Assembly (NCBI GenBank): GCA_910584575.1
Contig: CAJUBG010000009.1
Span: forward strand, 1 to 64,000
DNA: 64,000 nucleotides
Source of the DNA: an uncultured Dorea sp.
Lineage (GTDB): Bacteria > Bacillota > Clostridia > Lachnospirales > Lachnospiraceae
Reading direction: 5' to 3'
Part shown: piece by piece, positions 16,897 to 25,868 of the stretch
Position numbering within the stretch: position 1 is the first letter of the stretch
Layout: each line of letters opens with the position of its first letter
The notes under the pieces: model-generated
Seen by the model: only the letters and a program-made list of their open reading frames with translations
What the model was told of the DNA's origin: nothing
Database searches by the model: none
Translations under genes and position numbers: made by a program

Positions 16897-17655
16897 CTAT
16901 GCCATAAGCCTTTGGCGCACCACCTCATAGGCCAAAACGCCTGCTGCCACAGACGCGTTGAGAGAATCGATATCCCCCTTCATGGGGATACTGGCAGTCA
17001 AATCGCAGCTCTCCTTCACAAGCCTGCTGACACCCTCTCCCTCGCTTCCGATAACCAGACCAATCGGCCCTGTCAGCTTCAGGCGGTACATCTGCTCGCC
17101 GCCCATATCCGCGCACACGAACCACAAGCCCCTTTTTTTCAACTCCTCCATGGTTCTGGTCAGATTGGTCACCTTCGCCACAGGCGTATAGTTAAGGGCG
17201 CCTGCCGAAGTCTTTGCCACCGTGGCCGTAAGCCCCACCGCCCGTCTCTTTGGGATGATAACGCCATGGGCCCCCGCCAGGTTCGCGGTACGGATAATCG
17301 CGCCCAGATTGTGCGGGTCCTCGATATTATCCAGCAGAATCAGAAAAGGCTCCTCACCCTTCTTTTGGGCAAGCGTTAGCATGTCCTCCACCTCAGCGTA
17401 GGCATAGGCCGCCATATATGCAATCACACCCTGATGCTTTCCCGTCTCGGAAATCTGTGCCAGACGTTCCTTAGACACAAACTTAACCAGGGTATCCTGC
17501 TTCTTCGCCTCTCTCAAAATGGTTCTCACCGGCCCGTCCTGGCATCCGTCCAGCACCATAAGCTTATCAATGGTTTTTCCTGACCGGAACGCCTCCAACA
17601 CGGCATTGCGGCCCTCTACCAGATTTTCATTTTCGTTTCTCATACTAATTTTCAT
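16897..17655 (-). CDS. rlmB: 23S rRNA 2'-O-ribose methyltransferase RlmB (SpoU family)
   Basis: A 252-residue SPOUT methyltransferase with an N-terminal substrate-binding domain (NLVEGRNAVLEAFRSG) and the knotted SAM-binding domain. Motif 1 is LDNIEDPHNLGAIIRTA, motif 2 is GLVIGSEGEGVSRLV, and motif 3 is SIPMKGDIDSLNASVAAGV. It methylates a guanosine in 23S rRNA, by analogy with RlmB. The start ATG overlaps the mrnC stop (ATGA), with GAGAGG upstream, showing tight coupling. Confidence 0.93.
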   Translation of the reverse strand: MKISMRNENENLVEGRNAVLEAFRSGKTIDKLMVLDGCQDGPVRTILREAKKQDTLVKFVSKERLAQISETGKHQGVIAYMAAYAYAEVEDMLTLAQKKGEEPFLILLDNIEDPHNLGAIIRTANLAGAHGVIIPKRRAVGLTATVAKTSAGALNYTPVAKVTNLTRTMEELKKRGLWFVCADMGGEQMYRLKLTGPIGLVIGSEGEGVSRLVKESCDLTASIPMKGDIDSLNASVAAGVLAYEVVRQRLMA

Positions 17656-18110
17656 ATACCTCTCTCGTCGTTTTGCGAAGGGCCGTCAGCCCCCAACGCT
17701 CTCAGCCCCTCTTTTATAAGGTCTAACATCCTTTTCCATTCCTTTTTCAGATACAGGTATCCGATTAATGCCTCGAAACCGGTTGCCTTATGATAGTCGG
17801 ACACAGACTGGTTCTTTGCAGGAGACAAACTTTTTGCATTGCGGCCCCGCTTGTATACTGCATGCTCATCTGGTGACAGATGGTCGTTTAGGGCAGTGAT
17901 CATACGCGCCTGAGCAGATGCCTGTACCATAGAGGTGGTTCTTTTATGCATCTTCTGTACCTGCCGGTTTCCCTCTCCAAGCACCAGGGAACGGATAATC
18001 AAATCATAGACAGCGTCCCCGATATACGCAAGGGCAAGAGGTGAATACTCCTTGATATCCACCTCCTTCATCCCGAATAATTCCTGCATATACTCTAGGC
18101 CCGTTTCCAT
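17652..18110 (-). CDS. mrnC: Mini-ribonuclease 3
   Basis: A 152-residue RNase III catalytic domain without a dsRNA-binding domain. The signature LALAYIGDAVYDLIIRSLVL is at residues 25-44, where the RNase III acidic residues lie, followed by RTTSMVQASAQA and GFEALIGYLYL. Mini-III processes the ends of 23S rRNA precursor. It overlaps cysS by 16 bases and rlmB by 4, and this cysS-mrnC-rlmB order is conserved across Firmicutes. Confidence 0.94.
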   Translation of the reverse strand: METGLEYMQELFGMKEVDIKEYSPLALAYIGDAVYDLIIRSLVLGEGNRQVQKMHKRTTSMVQASAQARMITALNDHLSPDEHAVYKRGRNAKSLSPAKNQSVSDYHKATGFEALIGYLYLKKEWKRMLDLIKEGLRALGADGPSQNDERGI

Positions 18111-19501
18111 TGCACACCCTCTCTCGTATCCTTGAGAATGATTCCTTTTTCCAAAAGCTGGTCGCGAATCGCATCCGCCCTTGCAAAATCCTTTGCCTTG
18201 CGCGCCGCCTGGCGTTCTTCAATCAGCTTCTCGATGTCATCGTCCAGCATTTCTTCTTTCCGGTCCACAACAAGCCCCAACACATCCGTAAGGCTTACCA
18301 AACGATTCAGAAGCAGCTTAAGGTATTCCTTCGAGCTTTGTGCATCTGCCGTTGTATTGCTGTATTTCACCAAATCAAACACAGACGCAACTGCATCAGC
18401 CGTATTAAAATCATCCTCCATGGCATTTTCAAATGCTTTTACATACTCGTCTGTCTTTGCATAAGCCGCCTTCTCATTCTCTGTCATTTCTTCCGACTTT
18501 GCATTTCCCATTAAAAACTTAAGGCTGTCCGCCGCATTGATAATACGCTCTAACCCATTCTTAGAAGCCTGCATCAGCTCTGCGCTGAAATTCAGCGGGC
18601 TTCTGTAATGGGCGCTCAGCATGAAGAAGCGCAATACCTGCAAGTCATACTGCTCGCTAATCTCACGGACTGTCCGGAAGTTTCCAAGGGACTTACTCAT
18701 CTTGCGGTTGTCTATATTCAGAAATGCATTATGCATCCAGTATTTCGCAAACTCCTTGCCATTGGCCGCCTCGCTCTGGGCAATCTCATTTTCATGATGA
18801 GGGAACACTAAATCCTCGCCGCCTGCATGGATGTCAATTTGCTCTCCCAAATACTTCTTCGACATCTCAGAGCACTCGATATGCCAGCCTGGCCGCCCGT
18901 CACTCCACGGAGACTCCCAGGACGGCTCTCCCTCTTTTTTCGGCTTCCACAAAACGAAATCCAGAGGGTCCTCCTTCTCCTCCTCTCCGGTCACCAGAAG
19001 GGAACGCTCGCCGGAACGAAGGTCGTCTAAATTCTTGTGGGATAATTTCCCATAATCCTTAAACCGGCGGGTGCGGAAATAGACGGTGCCGTTTTTCTCG
19101 TAGGCATAGCCCTTCTCAATCAGGGTGCCAATCATCTCAATCATTCCGCCGATTTCCTCAGTGGCAAGGGGATGGGTGGTGGCAGGCATTACGTTCATCC
19201 CCGCCATATCCTTTTTGCACTCTGCGATGTAACGTTTGGAAATCTCGTCTGAAGATACGCCCTCCTCGATGGCCTTTTTGATAATCTTGTCGTCCACGTC
19301 AGTGAAATTTGACACATAGTTCACGTCATATCCCTTGTACTCAAAGTACCTTCTGACGGTGTCAAATACAATCATGGGCCTTGCGTTTCCGATATGGATG
19401 AAGTTATAAACCGTAGGCCCGCAGACGTACATCCTGACCTTTCCCTCCTCCAACGGAATAAATTCTTCTTTTTTCTTAGATAATGTGTTGTACAGCTTCA
19501 T
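18095..19501 (-). CDS. cysS: Cysteinyl-tRNA synthetase
   Basis: A 468-residue class I aminoacyl-tRNA synthetase that charges tRNA-Cys. The HIGH-type motif reads IHIGNARP near residue 34, the KMSKS loop is KMSKSLGNF near residue 268, and zinc ligands are visible in CGPTVYN, IECSEMSKKYLG and HHENEIAQSEA. The C-terminal anticodon-binding region is present. It lies three bases after cysE, under the T-box leader at 20302-20580, so it should be induced when uncharged tRNA-Cys accumulates. Confidence 0.97.
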   Translation of the reverse strand: MKLYNTLSKKKEEFIPLEEGKVRMYVCGPTVYNFIHIGNARPMIVFDTVRRYFEYKGYDVNYVSNFTDVDDKIIKKAIEEGVSSDEISKRYIAECKKDMAGMNVMPATTHPLATEEIGGMIEMIGTLIEKGYAYEKNGTVYFRTRRFKDYGKLSHKNLDDLRSGERSLLVTGEEEKEDPLDFVLWKPKKEGEPSWESPWSDGRPGWHIECSEMSKKYLGEQIDIHAGGEDLVFPHHENEIAQSEAANGKEFAKYWMHNAFLNIDNRKMSKSLGNFRTVREISEQYDLQVLRFFMLSAHYRSPLNFSAELMQASKNGLERIINAADSLKFLMGNAKSEEMTENEKAAYAKTDEYVKAFENAMEDDFNTADAVASVFDLVKYSNTTADAQSSKEYLKLLLNRLVSLTDVLGLVVDRKEEMLDDDIEKLIEERQAARKAKDFARADAIRDQLLEKGIILKDTREGVQWKRA

Positions 19502-19503
19502 AA

Positions 19504-20232
19504 TTACTTTTTCTCCTTCTCAATACTGATTGATTGCTTCTTCTCTTTTTCATCCAGAACGTCAATTTCCTGCGTCCTCATACACCTCATGCGCTTCTCC
19601 ATCTGTACGAGGCGCTTATGCAGTCTGATATTGTCCGCCTGCAGCTCTCGGATATCGTTGCTGATGGGATCCGGCAAGTGTACCTGGTCCATATCCATAC
19701 GCGGAATCTTCTGATCTCCCATCTTCACAATGCGCCCCGGCACCCCGACTACCGTACAGTTGGGCGGCACCTCTTTAAGCACCACGCTTCCGGCCCCAAT
19801 CTTGGAGTTCTCTCCGATTTTAAATGAACCTAAAACCTTCGCCCCTGCGCTTACCATGACGTTGTCGCCAAGGGTGGGATGGCGTTTGCCCTTCTCCTTT
19901 CCCGTACCGCCAAGGGTCACGCCCTGGTACAGCGTCACATTGTCGCCAAGCTCTGCCGTCTCCCCGATAATCACTCCGCTTCCATGGTCAATGAAAAGCC
20001 CCTTGCCGATGGTAGCGCCGGGATGAATCTCAATCCCTGTCTTGCGAACCGTTCTCTGGGATATCCAGCGCGCAAGAAAATAATGCTTTTTTAAGTATAA
20101 TTTATGCGCCAGGCGATAATGCAGGATCGCCTTGAAGCTTGGATACAGAAAAACCTCCAGATTCGACTTAATCGCCGGATCCCTCTCCCGCACCACCCGT
20201 ATCTCCTGCCTGATATATGACAGTATTCCCAT
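19504..20232 (-). CDS. cysE: Serine O-acetyltransferase
   Basis: A 242-residue enzyme that acetylates L-serine with acetyl-CoA, the first step of cysteine synthesis. The N-terminal helical part is followed by left-handed beta-helix hexapeptide repeats: GATIGKGLFIDHGSGVIIGE, GDNVTLYQGVTLGGTGKEKG and GDNVMVSAGAKVLGSFKIG. The C-terminus is longer than the E. coli enzyme and ends in a charged helix. It is the first gene after the Cys-type T-box, which makes sense because it feeds cysteine to CysS downstream. Confidence 0.95.
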   Translation of the reverse strand: MGILSYIRQEIRVVRERDPAIKSNLEVFLYPSFKAILHYRLAHKLYLKKHYFLARWISQRTVRKTGIEIHPGATIGKGLFIDHGSGVIIGETAELGDNVTLYQGVTLGGTGKEKGKRHPTLGDNVMVSAGAKVLGSFKIGENSKIGAGSVVLKEVPPNCTVVGVPGRIVKMGDQKIPRMDMDQVHLPDPISNDIRELQADNIRLHKRLVQMEKRMRCMRTQEIDVLDEKEKKQSISIEKEKK

Positions 20233-20301
20233 ATAGACCTGCCACTCCTTCCTCTTACTATGATTCCATTTTCATCCATTTTCCATTCTTCTGAGAGAAA
20301 C

Positions 20302-20580
20302 AAAAAAACTCCGTCTCTTAAATCAACATCAAGAGACGAAGCATCACTCCGCGGTTCCACTCTTGTAGAGGGCCTTCCTAAGGGAAATGTCCTCCACTCC
20401 TATACACGTAACGTGTGTAAACCCGTATCCGGCTACGCAAAACCAATATCTTTCACCGAATCGACTCCCGAATGCACTTTACAGGCCGTTCACCGAAAGC
20501 TGCTTTCAGCCGGCGACAGCTTCTCTCTGTTGGTTTCATGACCTGCTACTCTTTTCGTTCAACGTCTTTGCCATGTACGT
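20302..20580 (-). ncRNA. T-box riboswitch, probable cysteine specifier, before cysE-cysS
   Basis: On the minus strand the T-box sequence AGAGTGGAACCGCG (20350-20363) is followed by a terminator stem CGTCTCTT/AAGAGACG (20312-20319 with 20331-20338) and a run of seven U (20302-20308). Upstream are Stem I pairings (for example AAGCTG/CAGCTT) and a loop with GUGCAUUC in which UGC (20474-20476) is the likely specifier, matching cysteine. A TTGACA/TATGAT promoter precedes it. Uncharged tRNA-Cys would favour the antiterminator and turn on cysE-cysS-mrnC-rlmB-sigH. Confidence 0.92.
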
Positions 20581-20583
20581 TAT

Positions 20584-20612
20584 ATCATATGCGAAAATGA
20601 GGGATTTGTCAA
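20584..20612 (-). promoter_or_regulatory. Promoter of the T-box leader
   Basis: Minus-strand TTGACA (20607-20612), 17-base spacer, TATGAT (20584-20589). It lies immediately upstream of the T-box leader and no other promoter for cysE is apparent. Confidence 0.8.
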
Positions 20613-20670
20613 TCGTAAAGCAAAACTTAATTCACCATTAGATTATAGTTAAAATTTACTATGAATTTTA

Positions 20671-20699
20671 TTGTAAGTGCAAGTATTTTTCTGTATAAT
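20671..20699 (+). promoter_or_regulatory. Promoter of the Rpn-family nuclease gene
   Basis: TTGTAA (20671-20676) and TATAAT (20694-20699) with a 17-base spacer, 46 bases before the ATG at 20745. Confidence 0.65.
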
Positions 20700-20744
20700 A
20701 TATCTTATATCCTGACATAAACTTTAAGAAGCTGAGGTGATAAG

Positions 20745-21596
20745 ATGTCGGAGATAAAAGCAAAGCGTACCGCCAAAAACAGTGTGTTCCTAGACCTTTT
20801 CCAAAATAAGAGTTATCTCTTAAAGCTGTATCAAGCGCTTCACCCAGAAGACCTGACAGTGACCGAAGATTCATTAACTGACGTAACAATAGAAAATGTA
20901 CTAACTGACAATCTGTATAATGACTTAGGCTTTATTGTCAATAATAAGTTAATGATACTCATAGAGGCTCAGTCTACATGGACTATGAATATCTTAGTAA
21001 GAGTTTTTCTTTATCTGGCACAAAGCTATCACGAATATTTTCAGCGCACCAGTCAAAACTACTACAAAAGTAAGAAAGTAAAAATGCCGAAGCCAGAACT
21101 TTATATCATCTTTACAGGTAACAAAGGACGAAAGCCAGATAAGATATCTTTATCAAAAGAATTTTTTAAAGGCGCAGATATTGATATTGAAGTACGGGCA
21201 AAGGTTATCTATGAAAGCAGCAAGGACGATATCATCAATCAATACATTATTTTCTGTAAAGTTTTAAACGAGCAGACTAACTTGCATGGAATGACGAGAA
21301 CGGCTGTTACAGAAACCATCCGCATATGCAAGGACAGGAATGTATTAAGTGAATATTTGCTTGACAGAGAAAAGGAGGTTGTAACGATTATGATGAGTTT
21401 ATTTGATGAAGAACAGATTATGAAGTCTTTTATTAAGAGTGAGCGTTATGAAGCGGCACAGGATAAGGTAAAAGAGAAAGCGATTCTTATGTTAAATAAA
21501 GGAAAAATTTCTTTAGATGAAATACAGATATTTTTTCCAGAATTATCTTACGAAGAAATCGAAGAAGTCAAAGCCGAGGTTATACAGTTAGCATAA
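20745..21596 (+). CDS. Rpn-family PD-(D/E)XK nuclease/putative transposase
   Basis: A 283-residue member of the Rpn/PDDEXK_2 family. Members such as E. coli RpnA are DNA endonucleases linked to recA-independent recombination; many clostridial genomes carry several copies. The N-terminal part KNSVFLDLFQNKSYLLKLYQ is characteristic, and DLGFIVNNKLMILIEAQSTW (near 61-80) has the Asp...Glu-x-Gln form of the nuclease core. The C-terminal tail with EEQIMKSFIKSERYE resembles the regulatory tail of the family. It is monocistronic, has its own promoter and GAGGTG ribosome site, and is A+T-richer than its neighbours. It is not an insertion sequence, since no terminal repeats were found. Confidence 0.82.
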   Translation: MSEIKAKRTAKNSVFLDLFQNKSYLLKLYQALHPEDLTVTEDSLTDVTIENVLTDNLYNDLGFIVNNKLMILIEAQSTWTMNILVRVFLYLAQSYHEYFQRTSQNYYKSKKVKMPKPELYIIFTGNKGRKPDKISLSKEFFKGADIDIEVRAKVIYESSKDDIINQYIIFCKVLNEQTNLHGMTRTAVTETIRICKDRNVLSEYLLDREKEVVTIMMSLFDEEQIMKSFIKSERYEAAQDKVKEKAILMLNKGKISLDEIQIFFPELSYEEIEEVKAEVIQLA

Positions 21597-21644
21597 ATTC
21601 ATATTGAAAGCTTATCTTCTCATTGCCAGACTCTTTGTAGCAAT

Positions 21645-21682
21645 TTGGGACGCGGCAAACCTCACATCTGCCGCGTCCCCAA
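21645..21682. terminator. GC-rich hairpin between convergent Rpn and histidine kinase genes
   Basis: TTGGGACGCGGCA (21645-21657) pairs with TGCCGCGTCCCCAA (21669-21682) with one bulge and an 11-base loop. It lies just beyond both stop codons and is probably a shared terminator, although neither side has a strong U run. Confidence 0.55.
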
Positions 21683-21685
21683 TAC

Positions 21686-23758
21686 TCAGAACCTTACCTC
21701 CACCTTAAACAAATCCGCCTCCGTCTCAATCTTAAACTTCCCTTTCTGCAGCTCAACGAAGCTTTTCACAATGGCAAGCCCAAGCCCTGAGCCTTCGGTA
21801 TTCCTGGACGCATCCCCGCGCACGAACCTCTCCGTAATCTCCTCCGTGTTAAAATCTAGCTCAGCCGCCGACACATTCTTCATCCTGACAACCGCCTCCT
21901 CGCCCTCCTTCGCAATCTCAATATAGACCCGCGTATGGGGCATGGCGTATTTCACAATATTAACCAGAAGATTCTCAAACACACGGTATGTTTTCTGGCT
22001 GTCCAGAAGGGCTGACACCTTTTCCTGCGGATAATTACACCTAAAATCCAAATCCGCCGCCGCAATCTTATCCTCCAGCTCAAGCTTCACCTGCTTGAAC
22101 AGATTCACAACATCCACATCCACAATATTCAGCGTCACATTCTTACTGCTGGCCTTGCTGACCTCAAACAAATCCTCAATCAGCACCTTAAGCCTAAGGG
22201 ACTTTCTCTCAAGCACCTCAATAAAAGCCTTGCGCTTCTCCTCGTCCTTTTCCTCCTTTAGCAGATTCACATAAGTGATAATTGCCGTAAGCGGCGTCTT
22301 TAAATCGTGGGAGACGTTGGTAATCAACTCCGTCTTCATGCGCTGGCTCTTGACCTCCTCGTCCACAGCCTTCTTAAATCCTGTCTGAATCTTCTGAATC
22401 TCCTGCTTAAACGGACTGAAAATCCCCAAATCCTCTGTAATCTCCACCTCAAGGTTCCCCTTGGCAATCTCTCCGGTGGCTCTTAGAAGCACCCTGTATT
22501 TGTCCTGAAGCTCATTAAAATACTTCTGAAGCAGCCAGAACAGAACCCCAGAATAGATCACCAGCAGGAAAATCCCGCCGACCCACATGGTACAAATCAA
22601 CGCTAAGACAACAAAATTAACTGCCACAATCTTGAAAATAGTCCGGTTATTCCTCTTGCTTAAATCAATGCGGTCCATAAAACTGTAACAATAATGAATC
22701 CATCCCTTAATCTTTCCTGTGGCGTATTCCCAGGCCCTCCGGATATATTTCCAATACCGGACGCACAAGGTATGTTCCTTTAAATATACTCCTACTCCCA
22801 ATGTATACACCTGCCTTAAGCATGTCGCCGCCCAGAACGTAACGGCAAATACAACCGTCCATATGAGAAAATCAATGATATCCGGCGTCCCCATCGACCT
22901 GTTGGCAATCCACCACAGATTGTTACCCAGAATCTCCATCATAACAAAGAAAATAATCACCACAACCTCCAAGGGTGCCCGCAAAATCCGCATTTCTTTA
23001 TGGCGCCATACCGGCAGCGCGGGAAGCAGCCACGCAAGCACCGCCACCACCAGAAGCATAATAATGACAACATTCGTCATAGCCTCTGTCGCATAATAGC
23101 CCGTATAACCATAAGTATCAATATAAGCCTGGAGATTTTCCCCTGTCATGGCAAAAATATAAGTCCGGTTCTTCGGTTTCTCAAGATAGACAGACTCCCA
23201 CTCGCCCGTATCCTCCGTATATGTCTCAACTCCCCATTCTGAAGCATCATACTCACTGATGACCTCCCGAAAGGTGACGCTCTGCTCTGCCTTATATTTT
23301 CCTTCCTTTATCTGGACGTCTATACCGCCATATTCATCATAGGTAATCACCATCCCCAACGCAAATGACGAAAGGTTCGTCTCCGTCACGTTCCTTTCAG
23401 AGTCCGCCGTACTTTTCGCAATGTCCTTCCCATTCTCATCCTTCACACGATAGTCGAGAAAAGGGTATATTCTTTCGTAAGCCGACATCTTTCCGCCGTT
23501 CTGGCGGAGAACCTCCCTCACCTCGTCCGGATCTTTGTCCGTCCCGTTTTCCGTATTGTAAAGAATATAGCCCGCATCTAAAAATGTCTTTAAAAATTCC
23601 TCGGATACCACCACCCCATGACCCGCATTTTCCTCCACCGTCGCGGAACTGACATACCAGTTCCAGTATTGGTTCATCATAAAAAATGCCGGCATCACGA
23701 TTGACATAATGATTAAAATGACCGTAAATTTACGGCTGTTTTTCAATTTTGTACCCAA
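21686..23758 (-). CDS. Sensor histidine kinase, multi-pass
   Basis: A 690-residue kinase. One membrane segment near residues 12-30 is followed by an extracellular region of about 190 residues, then four or five membrane segments (about 228-410). The cytoplasmic core has the H box VSHDLKTPLTAIITY, the N box LLVNIVKYAMPHT and the G2 box GSGLGLAIVKSFVELQ. The ligand is not predictable. The frame begins with TTG at 23758, overlapping the response regulator by 29 bases; the next Met is residue 18. The ribosome site GGGGAG fits a TTG at residue 5 about as well, so the exact start is uncertain. It is cotranscribed with the regulator at 23730-24446. Confidence 0.9.
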   Translation of the reverse strand: MGTKLKNSRKFTVILIIMSIVMPAFFMMNQYWNWYVSSATVEENAGHGVVVSEEFLKTFLDAGYILYNTENGTDKDPDEVREVLRQNGGKMSAYERIYPFLDYRVKDENGKDIAKSTADSERNVTETNLSSFALGMVITYDEYGGIDVQIKEGKYKAEQSVTFREVISEYDASEWGVETYTEDTGEWESVYLEKPKNRTYIFAMTGENLQAYIDTYGYTGYYATEAMTNVVIIMLLVVAVLAWLLPALPVWRHKEMRILRAPLEVVVIIFFVMMEILGNNLWWIANRSMGTPDIIDFLIWTVVFAVTFWAATCLRQVYTLGVGVYLKEHTLCVRYWKYIRRAWEYATGKIKGWIHYCYSFMDRIDLSKRNNRTIFKIVAVNFVVLALICTMWVGGIFLLVIYSGVLFWLLQKYFNELQDKYRVLLRATGEIAKGNLEVEITEDLGIFSPFKQEIQKIQTGFKKAVDEEVKSQRMKTELITNVSHDLKTPLTAIITYVNLLKEEKDEEKRKAFIEVLERKSLRLKVLIEDLFEVSKASSKNVTLNIVDVDVVNLFKQVKLELEDKIAAADLDFRCNYPQEKVSALLDSQKTYRVFENLLVNIVKYAMPHTRVYIEIAKEGEEAVVRMKNVSAAELDFNTEEITERFVRGDASRNTEGSGLGLAIVKSFVELQKGKFKIETEADLFKVEVRF

Positions 23759-24446
23759 CTCCCCACACCACCTTCAAATATTTTGGATCTTTTGGATTGA
23801 TCTCAATCTTCTCACGGATATTTCTCACATGAACCATGATGGTATCCGTATTCACCGCCCGTTCATTCCATACACGTTCGTAGATTTCCTCCGCAGAGAA
23901 CACCCTTCCTGGGTTCTTCATCAGCAGAAGCAGTATCTTATACTCAATGGGCGTCAGCTTCACAGCTTCCCCGTCAACAAACGCCTCCACAGAGTCCTCG
24001 TTAATCTCCAGGCCCCCGATGGTATGGACATTGGCACCCTTATCCTTACCGCCTAACTTTTCCAGAAACTTCCGATATCTGCGCATCTGAGAATTCACCC
24101 TCGCCAGCAACTCCATAGGGGTAAAAGGCTTGGTCACATAGTCGTCTGCCCCCATATTGAGCCCCAGAATCTTATCCACCTCCTCTGACTTTGCCGATAG
24201 GAAAATAACCGGAAAATCGTGCTTCTCCCTTAACTTAATGGTCATCTGAATCCCGTCCATCCTGGGCATCATCACATCCACAATCGCCAGGTGAATCTCC
24301 TCCTTCTCAATGACCGCGAGCCCTTCAACACCGTCTGCCGCCTGAAACACCTCATATCCCTGGCTTCTTAAGTATATCTCCACGCCCTCCCGTATCTCTT
24401 TATCGTCCTCTACAACCAACACATGGTTAATCTGATTCGTATCCAT
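23730..24446 (-). CDS. OmpR-family response regulator
   Basis: A 238-residue regulator. The receiver domain has the phospho-acceptor in IVDVMMPRMDGIQ, the LSAKSEEVDKILGLNMGADD segment and a conserved KPFTPMELLAR. The C-terminal winged helix contains KLTPIEYKILLLLMKNPGRV and TIMVHVRNIREKIE. It is the partner of the kinase downstream, with overlapping genes. The AAGGAA ribosome site is nine bases before the ATG. Targets are unknown; the neighbouring acyltransferase and DedA genes on the same strand may be affected or simply adjacent. Confidence 0.93.
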   Translation of the reverse strand: MDTNQINHVLVVEDDKEIREGVEIYLRSQGYEVFQAADGVEGLAVIEKEEIHLAIVDVMMPRMDGIQMTIKLREKHDFPVIFLSAKSEEVDKILGLNMGADDYVTKPFTPMELLARVNSQMRRYRKFLEKLGGKDKGANVHTIGGLEINEDSVEAFVDGEAVKLTPIEYKILLLLMKNPGRVFSAEEIYERVWNERAVNTDTIMVHVRNIREKIEINPKDPKYLKVVWGVGYKIEKQP

Positions 24447-24493
24447 TACTGTCTATTCCTTTCTATGCCGTATAAATGCCGAAAAACTAAAAA

Positions 24494-25132
24494 TTACATC
24501 GTCTGTCCCTGCCGGACAACGCCGGAGGATAACTCTATTATACTATATTTTCGCTCATCCTGGTACATCCGAATCCGCGGCGGGTACTGGCACGCCGCCA
24601 CGCCATAATTATCAAATCTGACCGTTACCTTTGAAAACGGCAGCGGTATGTGGAAATGATCCCACTGGCCGGACAAGGAAATCGCTCTTGAATAAGACAC
24701 CGTAATTCCTACCAGCTCAGTCTGGCTTTTCTCCGAAAGGAAATACGTCAATTTCTTCGGAATATGCCTTGGGCCAAAGGGACCGTCCATGGCAATCGCC
24801 ACACTCCTTCTTTGGTCCTTCAAGGCTTCCAGAATCTCCTTCAAGGTGCCGGCATTGCAGAACCCAAAACCGATTTTTACCGCGTCACCGCCGCACCGTT
24901 TCAGAAGATAACGGATATTCTCTCCCTGCTCGTCCGGCGTTACAAGAACCGAAACCGCCTCCTCCCTTGTAAGCGGTCTAAGCACCAGATTCATGGCCAG
25001 GCTGTCCTCATGCCAGAAGCCCACAACATGATTGCCTTTATAATTTTCCAGATTAAGCCACTCAAGCCTTACCGTCTTTTCCAATAATTTCAAATAACCG
25101 TAAGCCAGATATCTCCAAATCTTTTTTCTCAT
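24494..25132 (-). CDS. Lysophospholipid acyltransferase-like protein (DUF374)
   Basis: A protein of about 212 residues of the DUF374/LPLAT-like family. The acyltransferase HxxxD-like motif is seen in VVGFWHEDSLAMN, and SVAIAMDGPFGPRHIPKKLT matches the second family block. DUF374 proteins are related to Kdo transferase-associated acyltransferases; in Firmicutes their substrate is not established. I place the start at 25130-25132, where GGAGGAG lies six bases upstream; the frame opens five codons earlier inside the ribosome site. No signal peptide is seen. Confidence 0.75.
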   Translation of the reverse strand: MRKKIWRYLAYGYLKLLEKTVRLEWLNLENYKGNHVVGFWHEDSLAMNLVLRPLTREEAVSVLVTPDEQGENIRYLLKRCGGDAVKIGFGFCNAGTLKEILEALKDQRRSVAIAMDGPFGPRHIPKKLTYFLSEKSQTELVGITVSYSRAISLSGQWDHFHIPLPFSKVTVRFDNYGVAACQYPPRIRMYQDERKYSIIELSSGVVRQGQTM

Positions 25133-25176
25133 GCTCATCTCCTCCATCGTTCATCCCTCCATATCTTCCCGAAGCT

Positions 25177-25686
25177 CTATGCAAATACCTGAAAGGCGGC
25201 GTCTCCCATAAAATACCCTGCCCCGATAAACACCGTGTTCCAAACCAGGACTCCTAACACAGAGCTTATGGTATACCTGCCGAAATCCATTGAAATCATC
25301 CCTGCCGGAATGGAAATCAGCGTGCGCATCATGGGCACCAGCTTTCCAATGAACACGCCCACAGCCCCTCTTTTGCGAAGGGACTCCATATTCTTCTCAA
25401 TCAGTCCCTTCTGCTTAGGAAACTTTTTGACATAAAACCGGAAAAACGCATCCCCGCCAAGCCTTCCAAGGAAATACAATATCCAGCTTCCAATAAGCCC
25501 CGCCGCAACTGAGATAAGCATCACCAGGGGAAAGCTAATCTCCCCCTTCGCCGCCCAGATACCCGCCAGCGGCATAATCACCCCCGCCGGAAATCCCGGA
25601 AGGTTCATATATTCCAGCAAAACGATTACAAACACGAAAATAACTCCATAATCTGTAAAATATTGTGTAAGTGTCTGAACTGACAT
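25177..25686 (-). CDS. DedA/VTT-domain membrane protein
   Basis: A 169-residue DedA-family protein with membrane segments near 15-32, 42-65 and two at the C-terminus. The signature GAVGVFIGKLVPMMRTLISI with PAGMISMDFGRYTISSVLG is present, including the conserved Gly-Lys and Arg-Thr residues. Some DedA proteins act as flippases for polyprenyl phosphate or phospholipids and use the proton gradient. The start at 25684-25686 has GAGGAG seven bases upstream; the frame extends 19 codons further without signals. It lies close to the DUF374 gene, suggesting a shared membrane-lipid role. Confidence 0.88.
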   Translation of the reverse strand: MSVQTLTQYFTDYGVIFVFVIVLLEYMNLPGFPAGVIMPLAGIWAAKGEISFPLVMLISVAAGLIGSWILYFLGRLGGDAFFRFYVKKFPKQKGLIEKNMESLRKRGAVGVFIGKLVPMMRTLISIPAGMISMDFGRYTISSVLGVLVWNTVFIGAGYFMGDAAFQVFA

Positions 25687-25868
25687 CGCCAATCTCCTCC
25701 TTTGCTTCTCAGGTGTTCTTTTGATGTAATACATCATACCCAAAAAATCTTAAGAGGGATGATATGAAAATCTAAAGATATTCTAAAGATATCATGAAGG
25801 GATACCAAGGAAATATTCATTTCCTCGTATCCCTCCAAAAAAGACATGATTTATCATGAGATAATGAG

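Noticed and set aside
21686..24446. Two-component system as the BceRS partner of the transporter at 48517-51457
   Set aside because: The kinase has a large outside domain and many membrane segments, unlike the small BceS kinases, and the genes are 25 kb apart.
25798..25834. Hairpin AGGGATAC/GTATCCCT near the end of the Eis-like GNAT gene
   Set aside because: Stable stem, but no U run follows on the minus strand; on the plus strand no gene needs a terminator here. Not listed as a terminator.
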